A stretch of 32,324 nt of DNA from positions 1-32,324 of the forward strand of contig JABABI010000011.1 of the NCBI GenBank assembly GCA_014238335.1, given 5' to 3'. This DNA is from Fuerstiella sp. GTDB lineage: Bacteria; Planctomycetota; Planctomycetia; Planctomycetales; Planctomycetaceae. The position numbers and the translations under genes are program-made. Below are positions 8,336 to 18,888 of the stretch, piece by piece. Every line of letters begins with the position of its first letter. The first letter of the stretch is position 1. Under the pieces are notes generated by a model that worked only from the letters and a program-made list of their open reading frames with translations, did not search any database and had not been told where the DNA came from.

Positions 8336-8983
8336 ATGATCGATTTCACAAAACGTACTGTCTCCGTTTCCCCGGGACGCAATCAATTCATGGCGATCGT
8401 CGCTTTGTTCGTGACCGCGACAAATACGGGGTGTTCGATCGTCGAACAGTTTGTTCCGGAGAAATCCAGCCGCTGTAGCTGCGGGCAATATGCATGCGAT
8501 GAAAGCATCGCCAGTTGTAATACTGCGGCGGCATCAGGCATGAATTCTTCGGCACCAATGGTGTATCCACAGGAACTGCCGATTGTTGACCGGACGACAC
8601 CGTCAGGTTTGAGAACGCCGGATGAGATGTGGGCACCTCGGCACGTCGTCAAGCAGCCAGCGGGATACACCTCCTGTGAAACACAGTTGCAGGAAGCAAG
8701 GGAAGACTTTGATGACAAACTAGCATCTCTTGAGGCGCGGTTCGTGGAAGAACATCGTGCAAATAATGCTATCAATGGTCAATTGCAGGTCTTGCATGGG
8801 AACGTTGAGCAACTTTCGGACGACGTAAATTACTGGAAAGATGAAGTTCGCCGGATCGGTCAAACCGGAGAAGAACATCACCGTTCGGATATGGAGAACA
8901 TGAGATCGCTGTCCAGATTGATAGATGAAATCGCCCCCGAGGCGGGATCGGGGTCACAGATACCTGAGACCCGAACTCAATAA
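8336..8983 (+). CDS. Putative lipoprotein/exported coiled-coil protein at the end of the flagellar operon
   Basis: 215 aa from ATG 8336, with GGAGA 5 nt upstream. A GTG at 8324 would add four residues. The N-terminus has a basic stretch, then a hydrophobic run (FMAIVALFVTATNTGC) ending at a Cys that could be a weak lipobox. A Cys-rich patch (CSCGQYACDESIASC) follows, then a Pro-rich linker. Residues ~115-200 are strongly helical and charged (LQEAREDFDDKLASLEARFV, LSDDVNYWKDEVRRI), consistent with a coiled coil. Family not recognised. It is in step with the flagellar operon and followed by a hairpin, so it is probably the operon's last gene. Confidence 0.68.
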   Translation: MIDFTKRTVSVSPGRNQFMAIVALFVTATNTGCSIVEQFVPEKSSRCSCGQYACDESIASCNTAAASGMNSSAPMVYPQELPIVDRTTPSGLRTPDEMWAPRHVVKQPAGYTSCETQLQEAREDFDDKLASLEARFVEEHRANNAINGQLQVLHGNVEQLSDDVNYWKDEVRRIGQTGEEHHRSDMENMRSLSRLIDEIAPEAGSGSQIPETRTQ

Positions 8984-9076
8984 TGTTTTTCGAGGCCTGG
9001 ACAACCATTAGACCGTGGATTGGTCAAAAACGAACAGAATCCGACACACCAGTTGCGGGGATATTCGCGTACCGCA

Positions 9077-9096
9077 CCTGAAGACCCAACTTCAGG
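9077..9096. terminator. Hairpin between convergent genes, possible bidirectional terminator
   Basis: A perfect 7-bp inverted repeat (CCTGAAG at 9077-9083, CTTCAGG at 9090-9096) with a 6-nt loop lies in the 150-bp gap between the end of the flagellar operon and the end of the CehA/McbA gene. No strong T-run follows on either strand, so the call rests on position and stem only. Confidence 0.35.
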
Positions 9097-9133
9097 ATAC
9101 GACAACTGCTGAAGAAACACTTGCTCACAGTGA

Positions 9134-10759
9134 TTACTCGCGGTGGTCGCTGAGTTTTTGTCGGAGAATTCGGATGCCGCGCCGGTAGATCTCCATCACC
9201 GACTGCAGTTCTGAGTCATTTGCGAACGTCGCCTTTTCACGAATGATCTGCAGGTTGTTTTCGATTTCGGTGACCAGGCTCAGCGCGACCTCGGATCGGA
9301 ACGGGCGGCGATTCCGAAAGTCCACATAAATCGGACTCGTATGCGCATAGATCGGCTGGCCGAATTCGTTCGTTGAGCCTTCGAACGGCGTTCGGATCGC
9401 CAGCCAGCATGGCTCGTTCAGCAGGACGGATTCGTTCATCGTGGCTTCGTAATGACCTCCTTTGGGGCTGGTATTCGCAGCAGCGATCACTTCGCCATTT
9501 CGAATCAGTTCGATACTGTGAAAATTAACACGGCCGACGGCGGTTGCTGTCACTCGAACTTCTTTTGCGTCAGAAAGCTGCAGCGTGTCCCCAATGCTGT
9601 GATCATCTACCGCTAACTCAAGAAGCGAACCGTTGGTAATGAATGTTCGTCCGGCATCAAGCTGTTTCAGCCACGCTGCGCTCGTGAGCTTTCCCCGCAG
9701 CGGCACATACACCCTGGAAAAATCGTCGATGAACCAGTCCGTTCCCGTGGAAAACGGTATGCGCAGTCCGATGTTCAGGTATCGATAGAATGAATCCCGG
9801 TAACTGCCGCGATTGCCGCCATCGAAAATGTTCTGCGCATCCAGTGTACCTGTGACCCAATTAGGTATGTCCTCGAAACCGTTGGCGTTGTGACACCAGA
9901 TTACCGTTGCCCCGTCGTCTCGCGCGGCGCGAATGCCACGTTGCAGGGCAATTCCATCTGTGCCACTGCGCATGATCCCGGGGCCGATACTGACCGGGCG
10001 GATTAATTTCGCAATGTCCAGCAGCATCACGTGGCCGAATCCTTCGTCACCACGACCAAAGTTGTGGCGGTGCTCTTCTCCCGGGCGAAACAGGACGTTG
10101 CCGTCGGACAGTTTGCTGAAAGTGTCATCGGTCAGTCCCTGTTCGACGATGCCGTTGGAGATATAGGATTCTTCATCCGGAATGCGGCGAAGATGTGACA
10201 GGTAGACAAGCTCCAGTCCGTCGGATTCAGGAACTTCGCGGAGGTACCTTTCCGTTTGTTTCCGAGTGCGTTTCATGATGTGCAGATGCGTGTTGCCATT
10301 CCTCCACCCTCGTTCTGCTGCATTGTGAAAACGTTTCAGACGCAGAGTTACTGTCTGGTCCTGTGTTGACATGGCATTAACTTCGACGCGAGTCAGTTCC
10401 GTCTGCAAGCCTCGCAGCGCTTCGATTGACAGACGGGTCGCCGGCACGGTTACGGAGGCGGTCGGCACCGTTGTGTACCAGCCGTTTTTACGCTCAATCA
10501 GTTCGGGTAGTCTGAGCTGTTGGCCGTTTGACGTTTGAACGATACGGACGATGCCGTGCAATGGCGTTTCTGTATCTGCATCAACTAACCGGATGGTCAG
10601 CCGAGTTGTTTTTCTTGCGGCTGTGTTCTCGGTAGATGAGGTGGTGGAGGCAGGACGTGTTGTTACGAAGTCTTGCTGTGGACTGGTATTGCCAGTCGCT
10701 ACACATGAACAGCAGACGACAATTATTAGGTTGGCAGTCAGGATTCCAGTGATGTTCAT
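9134..10759 (-). CDS. CehA/McbA-family metallohydrolase, exported
   Basis: 541 aa. The N-terminus is a signal sequence with several Cys (LIIVVCCSC), so lipidation is possible. Residues ~50-145 look like a beta-sandwich/carboxypeptidase-regulatory type domain (LTIRLVDADTETPLHGIVRI). The PHP-like metal centre follows: NTHLH (156-160), EEHRHNF...GFGH (228-243), WCHN (288-291) and STGTDW (337-342), which supply the His/Asp ligands. A C-terminal domain (about 390-490) resembles the Ig-like domain often attached to these proteins. The family includes the carbaryl hydrolase CehA, but planctomycete members are uncharacterised and the substrate is unknown. ATG 10759 has GGAA 6 nt upstream. It is divergent from the SDR gene. 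Confidence 0.82.
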   Translation of the reverse strand: MNITGILTANLIIVVCCSCVATGNTSPQQDFVTTRPASTTSSTENTAARKTTRLTIRLVDADTETPLHGIVRIVQTSNGQQLRLPELIERKNGWYTTVPTASVTVPATRLSIEALRGLQTELTRVEVNAMSTQDQTVTLRLKRFHNAAERGWRNGNTHLHIMKRTRKQTERYLREVPESDGLELVYLSHLRRIPDEESYISNGIVEQGLTDDTFSKLSDGNVLFRPGEEHRHNFGRGDEGFGHVMLLDIAKLIRPVSIGPGIMRSGTDGIALQRGIRAARDDGATVIWCHNANGFEDIPNWVTGTLDAQNIFDGGNRGSYRDSFYRYLNIGLRIPFSTGTDWFIDDFSRVYVPLRGKLTSAAWLKQLDAGRTFITNGSLLELAVDDHSIGDTLQLSDAKEVRVTATAVGRVNFHSIELIRNGEVIAAANTSPKGGHYEATMNESVLLNEPCWLAIRTPFEGSTNEFGQPIYAHTSPIYVDFRNRRPFRSEVALSLVTEIENNLQIIREKATFANDSELQSVMEIYRRGIRILRQKLSDHRE

Positions 10760-10942
10760 GTGCGTTCCGTATCAGAAAACCATGCAGCGTGGAGGTCCGC
10801 AGCAACAACCTTTACAATCTCCGGTATGTGTCGGGATGTCCAGTCACAGGTGCGTCAATGCGTCGTGTAATGCCGCATTCTGTACATTTTGGAATCGTCT
10901 TTGTTAAAAATTCCCCGGAACCACTTCAGCGAAACAACGATC

Positions 10943-11779
10943 ATGATTATTGAAAACAAGCCCCTCGCGTCTCAGGTTGCATGGGTTACCGGTTCTTCAA
11001 GAGGACTGGGAAAGGTTATGGCTGAAGAACTTGCTCGGTTGGGAGCGAAGGTGGCCGTTCACGGCAGTCGGGCGGACAGTCCAAAGACCTTCGACGAAGG
11101 AGGCACGATGGAAGAACTGGCGGCTGACATTGCTGAGGTAAACGATGCAGAGGTCATGGCGACGTGGGGGGATGTCACCGTTGAGGATGATGTGTTGAGG
11201 GTGGCCGATGAGATACGGGCAGAATGGCAGCAGATTGACATTCTTGTCTGCTGTGCCGGCGGCGACATTGGCGCGGGGGGCACAGCGGTCGGAAGAGGCG
11301 GTCGGCCCGCCGCCGACGACTGCCTTAAGATTTCGGTTGACGACTTAAAGAGCGTCATGGACCGCAATCTGCTGGGCACAATGTTGTGTTGTCGTGTCGT
11401 GGCACCAGAGATGATAGCGCGTAAACAGGGCCGAATCATCACGATCGGAAGCATCGCGGGCTGTGTCGGTCGACCGCAGGGATCGATTTACAGCGTTGCC
11501 AAGGCCGGAGTTCATGCTTGGACTCGTTGTCTTGCCGAACAACTCCGTCCGCACAACATTCCCGTTAATTGCGTTGCACCCGGCGGCACGGTCACCGAAC
11601 GTTTTCTGCGGATACATGAAATCGATCAGGAACGGCTCGCCACGGAAGGCACTCTGGATCGTTATGGTCGTCCGGAAGAAGTTGCTTCTGTGGTCGGCTT
11701 TCTTTGTACGGACGCCGCGCGTTTCGTCAGCAGCCAGATTATCCGGGTAGACGGAGGCGGTCAGACGTTCGCCGGGTAA
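10943..11779 (+). CDS. SDR-family NAD(P)-dependent oxidoreductase
   Basis: 278 aa from ATG 10943; a TTG at 10889 would add 18 residues without support. Classical short-chain dehydrogenase/reductase features are present: TGSSRGLG cofactor loop (16-23), CCAGG in place of NNAG (103-107), N142 in the RNLLG helix, and the catalytic set S170 (ITIGSIAG), Y183 and K187 (YSVAK). A C-terminal SSQIIRVDGG segment closes the fold. It looks most like FabG or sugar/alcohol dehydrogenase types; substrate not deducible. An insertion-like stretch around 108-125 (GAGGTAVGRGGRP) lies near where substrate loops sit. Convergent with dapB. Confidence 0.88.
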   Translation: MIIENKPLASQVAWVTGSSRGLGKVMAEELARLGAKVAVHGSRADSPKTFDEGGTMEELAADIAEVNDAEVMATWGDVTVEDDVLRVADEIRAEWQQIDILVCCAGGDIGAGGTAVGRGGRPAADDCLKISVDDLKSVMDRNLLGTMLCCRVVAPEMIARKQGRIITIGSIAGCVGRPQGSIYSVAKAGVHAWTRCLAEQLRPHNIPVNCVAPGGTVTERFLRIHEIDQERLATEGTLDRYGRPEEVASVVGFLCTDAARFVSSQIIRVDGGGQTFAG

Positions 11780-11872
11780 GCAGGTTTCATGACACGGGCC
11801 TTGCACGTAAAGGTGAAAGCCCGCTGCAGCTGGTCATTGAACTTTGGGTGGCCGTACGACTGAGCGGACGAT

Positions 11873-12676
11873 TTACAGTCCCAGTACATCTTTCATGGTG
11901 TATAACCCGGCGCACTGTGTGACCACAAATTTGGCTGCGGTCAGCGCACCATAGGCGTAGCTGTCACGAGTGTGGCCGCGCACGGTCAGGTCAATTGTCT
12001 CACCCAGCATGCCAAAGACGATTGTGTGTTCACCGACGTTGTCGCCTGTTCGCAGTGCGTGGTATCCGATTTCACTCTGTGGCCGTCTGCCCGGGCGCCC
12101 CTCACGACCATGGATGTGATTTTCCTGTCCCATTTGTTCTGCGACGATTTTCCCAAAATGCAGCGCTGTACCGCTGGGAGCATCCTCTTTGAAGCGATGG
12201 TGTCGTTCGATAATCTCAACATCCACGCCGTCGGTGTTGTCACGCAGGACCCGCGCCGCATCCTCCACCAGCTTCATAACCAGATTTACGGCCATGCTCA
12301 TACTGGGAGCCATTACGATGGGCGTACTCTGGGCCGCGGTCGCAATCTGTTTTCGTTGCTGGTCGGTGTAGCCGGTTGTCGCGATCACCAGAGGAATGCG
12401 GCGTTGTTCGCACGGAACCAGAATTGAATCCAGCGCTTCCGGCAGTGAAAAATCAATCACCGCGTCCACCCGTTCACCCAGCTCCGGCGTAATGGCGACG
12501 CCGCAATTTCCCGCACCGCATACTTCGCCGGCGTCTTCGCCGAGTCGGGGACTGCCAGCGTATTCGAGAGCCGCGGAAAGCTTCAGTTCCTCGTCAGCGA
12601 TGGTCAGCGCAACAATCCGTCGGCCCATACGACCGACGGCTCCGTTAACGGCGATATTGAGTGGGGCGTCTGTCAT
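11873..12676 (-). CDS. dapB: 4-hydroxy-tetrahydrodipicolinate reductase
   Basis: 267 aa, normal length. DapB reduces 4-hydroxy-tetrahydrodipicolinate with NAD(P)H in the diaminopimelate/lysine pathway, which feeds peptidoglycan and lysine. Visible motifs: NAD(P)-binding NGAVGRMG (11-18), DFSLPEA (75-81), ATTGYT (99-104), and the signature EIIERHHRFKEDAPSGTA (154-171) with catalytic His159/His160, Lys163 and the substrate-binding SGT. It lies 116 bp downstream of gltA on the same strand, separated by a hairpin, so it probably has its own promoter. An 18-bp imperfect palindrome overlaps its start codon. Confidence 0.96.
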   Translation of the reverse strand: MTDAPLNIAVNGAVGRMGRRIVALTIADEELKLSAALEYAGSPRLGEDAGEVCGAGNCGVAITPELGERVDAVIDFSLPEALDSILVPCEQRRIPLVIATTGYTDQQRKQIATAAQSTPIVMAPSMSMAVNLVMKLVEDAARVLRDNTDGVDVEIIERHHRFKEDAPSGTALHFGKIVAEQMGQENHIHGREGRPGRRPQSEIGYHALRTGDNVGEHTIVFGMLGETIDLTVRGHTRDSYAYGALTAAKFVVTQCAGLYTMKDVLGL

Positions 12677-12688
12677 ATCTATGTGACA
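12671..12688. promoter_or_regulatory. Palindrome overlapping the dapB start codon, possible operator
   Basis: TGTCA-N8-TGACA with near-symmetric inner bases (GTCATAT..ATGTGAC, one mismatch) covers the dapB initiation codon (12674-12676). It could be a repressor site or a small mRNA hairpin covering the start. No regulator is identified in the window. Confidence 0.3.
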
Positions 12689-12719
12689 AGTCGTTCTGTG
12701 GTGAAGATATGTCCAGGAA

Positions 12720-12759
12720 ACTCGTCGAATCGTTCACCATGGCGACCGGTTCGACGAGT
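12720..12759 (-). terminator. Strong hairpin downstream of gltA
   Basis: Arms ACTCGTCGAATCG (12720-12732) and CGGTTCGACGAGT (12747-12759) pair over 13 positions with one mismatch/wobble around a 14-nt loop. It starts about 33 nt past the gltA stop and precedes dapB. Only a short T-run (TTTCC) follows on the minus strand, so termination may be partial. Confidence 0.5.
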
Positions 12760-12792
12760 CGGTGTCAGCGGAAAACGCGTAACTGTTTCGGA

Positions 12793-14064
12793 CTAGCCGC
12801 GCTGTGCGATATCCACGTAATCTCGTTCCGTCGATCCGGTGTAGATTTGCCGAGGTCGGTAAATGCGGGAATCTTCGTCGCGAAGTTCCTTCCAGTGAGC
12901 CAGCCAGCCTGGAAGCCGACCGATTGAAAACATGACGGTGAACATGTTCGTCGGAATGCCCATCGCACGATATAGAATGCCACTGTAGAAGTCGACGTTC
13001 GGATACAGCTTGCGGCTGACGAAGTATTCGTCTTCCAATGCGACGTGCTCAAGGTTCTTGGCGATGTCCAGTAGTGGGTCCTGTACACCCAATTCCGCAA
13101 GAACTTCGTCAGACATTTTGCGAAGAATTGTTGCGCGGGGATCAAAGTTCTTGTAGACACGGTGCCCGAAGCCCATCAGACGAAACCCATCGTCCTTGTC
13201 TTTGGCTTTCTGAACCCACTTCTGATAGTCACCACCGTCGTCGTCGATCATCTGAAGCATTTCAAGTACGGCTTGATTTGCTCCGCCATGCAGGGGGCCC
13301 CACAAAGCACAGATTCCTGCCGAGATTGACGCGAAGATGTTGGCTCGACTGCTGCCGACCATCCGAACCGTTGACGTGCTGCAGTTCTGCTCGTGATCCG
13401 CGTGCAGAATCAACAGCATGTTCAGGGCTTTGGCCAGAATCGGATTAACTTCGTAGTCCTCGCAAGGCACGGCAAACATCATGTGCAGAAAGTTTTCACC
13501 GTACTTCAGCTTGTTCAGTGGATAAACCATCGGCTGGCCGATTGATTTTTTGTAGGCGTAAGTGGCCAGAGTGCGCACCTTGGCAATCAATCGGACGATA
13601 TTCTGCTCGTGGTTCTCATCCTCAGTCTCCGGATAGTACGCCGACAGCGAGGCGACCATCGCCGACAGCATCGCCATCGGGTGTGCATTATTTGGAAATC
13701 CCTCGAAGAACTTCTTCATGTCCTCGTGGATCAGACTGTGATACGTCAGTTGAGCTCGGAATTTTGTCAGCTGCTCCGTGTTTGGAAGCTCGCCGTACAG
13801 CAGCAGCCAGGCAACTTCGACAAAATCAGACTTTTCCGCCAGCTGTTCGATGGGATATCCGCGATAACGCAAAATTCCTTTTTCGCCATCAATAAACGTG
13901 ATGGCGCTGTTGCAGGCCCCTGTGCTGGTGAAGGCAGGATCAACGGTTATGGCTCCGGACTGCGCGCGCAGCTTGCCGATGTCGACGCCCGTTTCTCCTT
14001 CACTACCCGTAACGACCGGGAGTTCGTAATCTTTGCCATCCAAAGAAAGATTGGCTGTTGTCAT
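12793..14064 (-). CDS. gltA: Citrate synthase
   Basis: 423 aa, the length of the bacterial type II (GltA) group. It condenses oxaloacetate and acetyl-CoA at the entry to the TCA cycle. Active-site segments are intact: [15 protein letters not shown] with His224, [12 protein letters not shown] with His259, [15 protein letters not shown] with His301, and NVDFYSGI with Asp358. The N-terminal [20 protein letters not shown] is the beta-rich domain typical of allosteric type II enzymes. ATG 14064 is preceded by GGGAAG 9 nt upstream. The frame is unbroken. Confidence 0.97.
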   Translation of the reverse strand: MTTANLSLDGKDYELPVVTGSEGETGVDIGKLRAQSGAITVDPAFTSTGACNSAITFIDGEKGILRYRGYPIEQLAEKSDFVEVAWLLLYGELPNTEQLTKFRAQLTYHSLIHEDMKKFFEGFPNNAHPMAMLSAMVASLSAYYPETEDENHEQNIVRLIAKVRTLATYAYKKSIGQPMVYPLNKLKYGENFLHMMFAVPCEDYEVNPILAKALNMLLILHADHEQNCSTSTVRMVGSSRANIFASISAGICALWGPLHGGANQAVLEMLQMIDDDGGDYQKWVQKAKDKDDGFRLMGFGHRVYKNFDPRATILRKMSDEVLAELGVQDPLLDIAKNLEHVALEDEYFVSRKLYPNVDFYSGILYRAMGIPTNMFTVMFSIGRLPGWLAHWKELRDEDSRIYRPRQIYTGSTERDYVDIAQRG

Positions 14065-14520
14065 GAAAAACTTCCCAAATCAAATCGAATTGGCCGACCG
14101 CAGACGGCGGAACCGACGACATTTAGAAGATGTCCGTCGATTTGCCAGCCCGTGACAGGCAACCAGAGTATGGGCGGCAGAATTCTTCGAAAGTTTGCCA
14201 GCGCCCGAATGCCTACGGTATCACGAGACGCCAAAAAGTAAACTCATCCACTTCACCGTTCGATTGGGATCTTAGTGGATTCAGGCACAATCTCAGAGAA
14301 GCAAGGGAGGATGAGTCAGCGTCTTCCGAAAAAAGGGAGTGTCTGCAAAAATCGGTGAGTTTCCGCTGTTTGGTAGGTAAACTGCTGCCTCAGCAACCTC
14401 ACCAGAATCCTGGCTGATCCCACTTGCAATCTCCCGGGAAATCATTTTGGGAACGAAGATTGTCCTGCCCCAGCTTGTGCATCTTGCTCCGCACCACTTG
14501 TGCAGACGACACAGACCATC
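14065..14520. other. Divergent intergenic region, gltA / PSD1 pseudogene
   Basis: 456 bp without a supportable gene; short open frames on both strands show no family motifs. It should contain the gltA promoter (leftward) and the former promoter of the PSD1-DUF1501 pair (rightward). I found no convincing -10/-35 pair or structured RNA here. Confidence 0.5.
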
Positions 14521-17445
14521 ATGAACGCACATTCTTCTGCCCTTGCCCTGGCTGTTTTCGTCGTTGGTGCCGCATCGGCGGCAGCTCAGCCGGTTTTTTT
14601 CCAGCGTCAGGTACGAGGTATTCTGTCTGACAGGTGTTTTCGTTGTCATGGGCCGGATGTCGCGGAACGACAGGCAGGGTTGCGTCTGGACCATGAAGCC
14701 GATGCGAAGAAGATTCTGGAAAGTGGCGTTCGGGCCATCGCTCCCGGTAAGTCCGCAGACAGCGAACTTGTAGCACGCATCACCACAGCCGATGCGGACC
14801 TGAAGATGTCGCCGGAGGATTCCGGAAAGACGCTGTCGGCCTCAGAGGTGGACATTCTGCAGCGCTGGATCGCTCAGGGTGCTCAATGGGGCATTCAATG
14901 GGGCATTCATTGGGCATTCAGCGAGGTTGAGCGTCCGCAGCTGCCGGAACTGAGCGACACGGCTGCCGACGTCTCCGAAATTGATCATTTTGTGTGGGCG
15001 CGTCTGGCCGGCAAAGGACTGACGGCCGCTGCCGAAGCGGACCGAGTTGCATTGATCCGGCGAGTGACTCTGGATCTGAACGGTTTGCCGCCAACGATCG
15101 CAGAAGTTAGTTCATTCGTCGCCGACAGCCTACGAGACCGTCGTTCAGCGTCTGCTCAGTTCGCCTCGCTTTGGGGAACACATGGCGCGGTACTGGCTGG
15201 ATGCCGCTCGATGTGGCGACACACACGGCCTGCATCTGGATAACTACCGCGAAATGTGGGCGTACCGAGACTGGGTTGTTGCTGCCTTTAACCAGAACAA
15301 ACCATTTGACGTTTTCACGATCGAACAACTGGCGGGCGACCTGCTTGAAAATCCTACCGACGAACAGATCGTGGCCACCGGATTCAACCGCTGCCACGTC
15401 ACCACCAGCGAAGGCGGTTCCATCGCTGAAGAGGTTCACGTTCGCAACGTGGTGGATCGAGTGGTGACGACCGGTACCGTCTTCATAGGACTGACGCTGG
15501 ACTGCACAAGGTGCCACGATCACAAGTTTGATCCGTTGACTATGAAGGACTTCTATTCGCTGTACGCCTACTTCAACAGTATCGACGGAGCACCACTGGA
15601 TGGCAACAGGAAGGATCCAGCACCTGTGCTCAAGGTGTTGACAGGGCCACAAAAAAAAATCAGGTCGCGGAATTGGAGGCGAAACGCACCACCGCTCAGC
15701 AAAAGCTGAAACAATATCTGGCATCGATTGAATACGTCGAGCCCGAAACACCTCGGGTACAGATTCTGCCACAGCCGAAGGAATTCGTCTGGATCGAAGA
15801 TTCCGTGCCCCAGGGCGCGAATACTCAGGGCAATACGCCGTGGATGTTTGTACAGGCTCCGGCGCCCGTATTCAGCGGTCAGTCCAGTAGTACTCGGACT
15901 GCGACCGGCCTGAGTCAGCACTTCTTTGACAGCGCTCCGGAGCCGCTGAAAATTGGTACAGTTGACGTGTTCTTTTGTTACGTCCATCTGGACCCGAAGA
16001 ATCCACCACGGGAAATCATGCTGCAGTGGAACGATGGCGGCTGGAACCATCGAGCCTACTGGGGCGGGGACCACAGCGATTGGGGCACAGCGAATACTGT
16101 CAGCCGCCAACGAATGGCAAACCTGCCGAAACTCGGTGAATGGGTGCGTCTGGAAGTGCCTGCTGCGGACGTCGGGTTCAAGCGTGGCAACGAAATCAAG
16201 GGTTGGGTGTTTACTCAGTTTGACGGGAAAGTTCACTGGGACAAAGCTGGTGTCATCAGCCGAACCGATCAGAAGCCGCTGTACGATTCCTTTGCTGAGT
16301 GGCAGAAGGATCAGATTGCGGAACAGGGAAAGTCACTGCCGAAGAACGTGCGTGCGGTCGTGACAAAGGCTGGCGATAAGCGATCTGCTGACGAATCGAA
16401 AACGCTGACGAATTATTTTCTGGAGTTCGCCTATGCTGAATCGCAGAAGACCGTGGCTCCGCTGCAGAAAGAAATCACGGAAAACGCCGATCGTCTCAAT
16501 ACGATTCGCAAGTCTGCCCCGACGACCCCTGTCTTTCGCGAACGCAAGGAAGCAAAACCGGCGCATATGCTGACCCGCGGTGAGTACGATCAGAAAGGCG
16601 AACCGGTTACGTACTGTGCCGGCCGTGCTTCCCGAACTGCCACAGGATGCTCCCAGCAATCGCCTCGGACTTGCTCGATGGCTGACCGCCGACAACCATC
16701 CACTGACTTCACGTGTCACCGTCAATCGCATCTGGCAACAGTTCTTTGGCACAGGTCTGGTGAAAACAGCAGAGGACTTTGGCTCGCAGGGAGAAGCTCC
16801 ATCTCATCCCCTGCTGCTGGACTGGCTGTGTGCGGAATTTATGAAGCCTCAGCTTGATGGCGCCCAGCACGAATGGGACGTCAAGCATCTGGTGAAGCTG
16901 ATTGTCCTGTCGGCCGGGTACCGGCAGTCAGCAAACCTGACACCTGCTGATTACGAAAAGGATCCCGAAAACCGTTATCTGTCGCGTGGTCCGAGATTTC
17001 GTATGGATGCGGAGCAGTTACGCGATCACGCCCTGCATATTGGTGGTTTGTTGTCAGAGGAAATGGGCGGGCCGAGCGTGAAACCAACCCAGCCGGATGG
17101 AGTGTGGTTCGCCGTTGGCTATTCCGGATCGAATACCGTCCGATTCAAGAAAGACGAAGGCAGCGACAAAGTTCATCGCCGCACTCTGTATACGTTTATC
17201 AAGCGAACTGCTCCGCCACCGCAAATGAGTACGTTCGACGCACCGTCTCGTGAGGCCTGTGTGGTGCGCCGCGAGCGAACGAATTCACCATTGCAGGCGT
17301 TGCTGTTGATGAATGATCCGGATTCTGCCAGACGGCTGCTGCAGGTGGGCGAATCCAAAGCGCGGGGCGATGTCGTGCCGGAAGAATTTGCAGCGTGGAC
17401 GATGGTTGGAAATCTGATTTTGAATCTGGATGAAGTGATCAACAA

Positions 17446-17449
<4 letters not shown>
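14521..17449 (+). pseudogene. Broken PSD1/cytochrome-type protein (PSCyt1-DUF1549-DUF1553), three frameshifts and an internal deletion
   Basis: Read across frames, the product starts at ATG 14521 with a signal peptide. It has a PSCyt1 haem motif CFRCH (codons 39-43) and a DUF1549 region ([25 protein letters not shown], then in another frame [18 protein letters not shown] and [13 protein letters not shown]). An inserted beta-sandwich-like stretch follows (about 15760-16260), then a DUF1553/PSD1 region ([34 protein letters not shown]). Lesions: a frame change near 15127; a -1 shift in the 9-A run at 15651-15659; a frame change within 16600-16625; and at about 17320 a jump from LLLMNDPD straight to a C-terminal [11 protein letters not shown], omitting roughly 100 residues of the usual domain. 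The last four bases overlap DUF1501. The family is widespread in planctomycetes with no proven function. Confidence 0.85.
14884..14918 (+). repeat. Short in-frame tandem repeat in the PSD1 pseudogene
   Basis: CAATGGGGCATT occurs twice in tandem (14884-14895, 14896-14907), followed by a degenerate third copy (CATTGGGCATT, to 14918). It encodes QWGIQWGIHWAF where related proteins typically have a shorter QGA.W..HWAF junction, so it looks like a slippage duplication. Confidence 0.6.
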
Positions 17450-18886
<1,437 letters not shown>

Positions 18887-18888
18887 GT

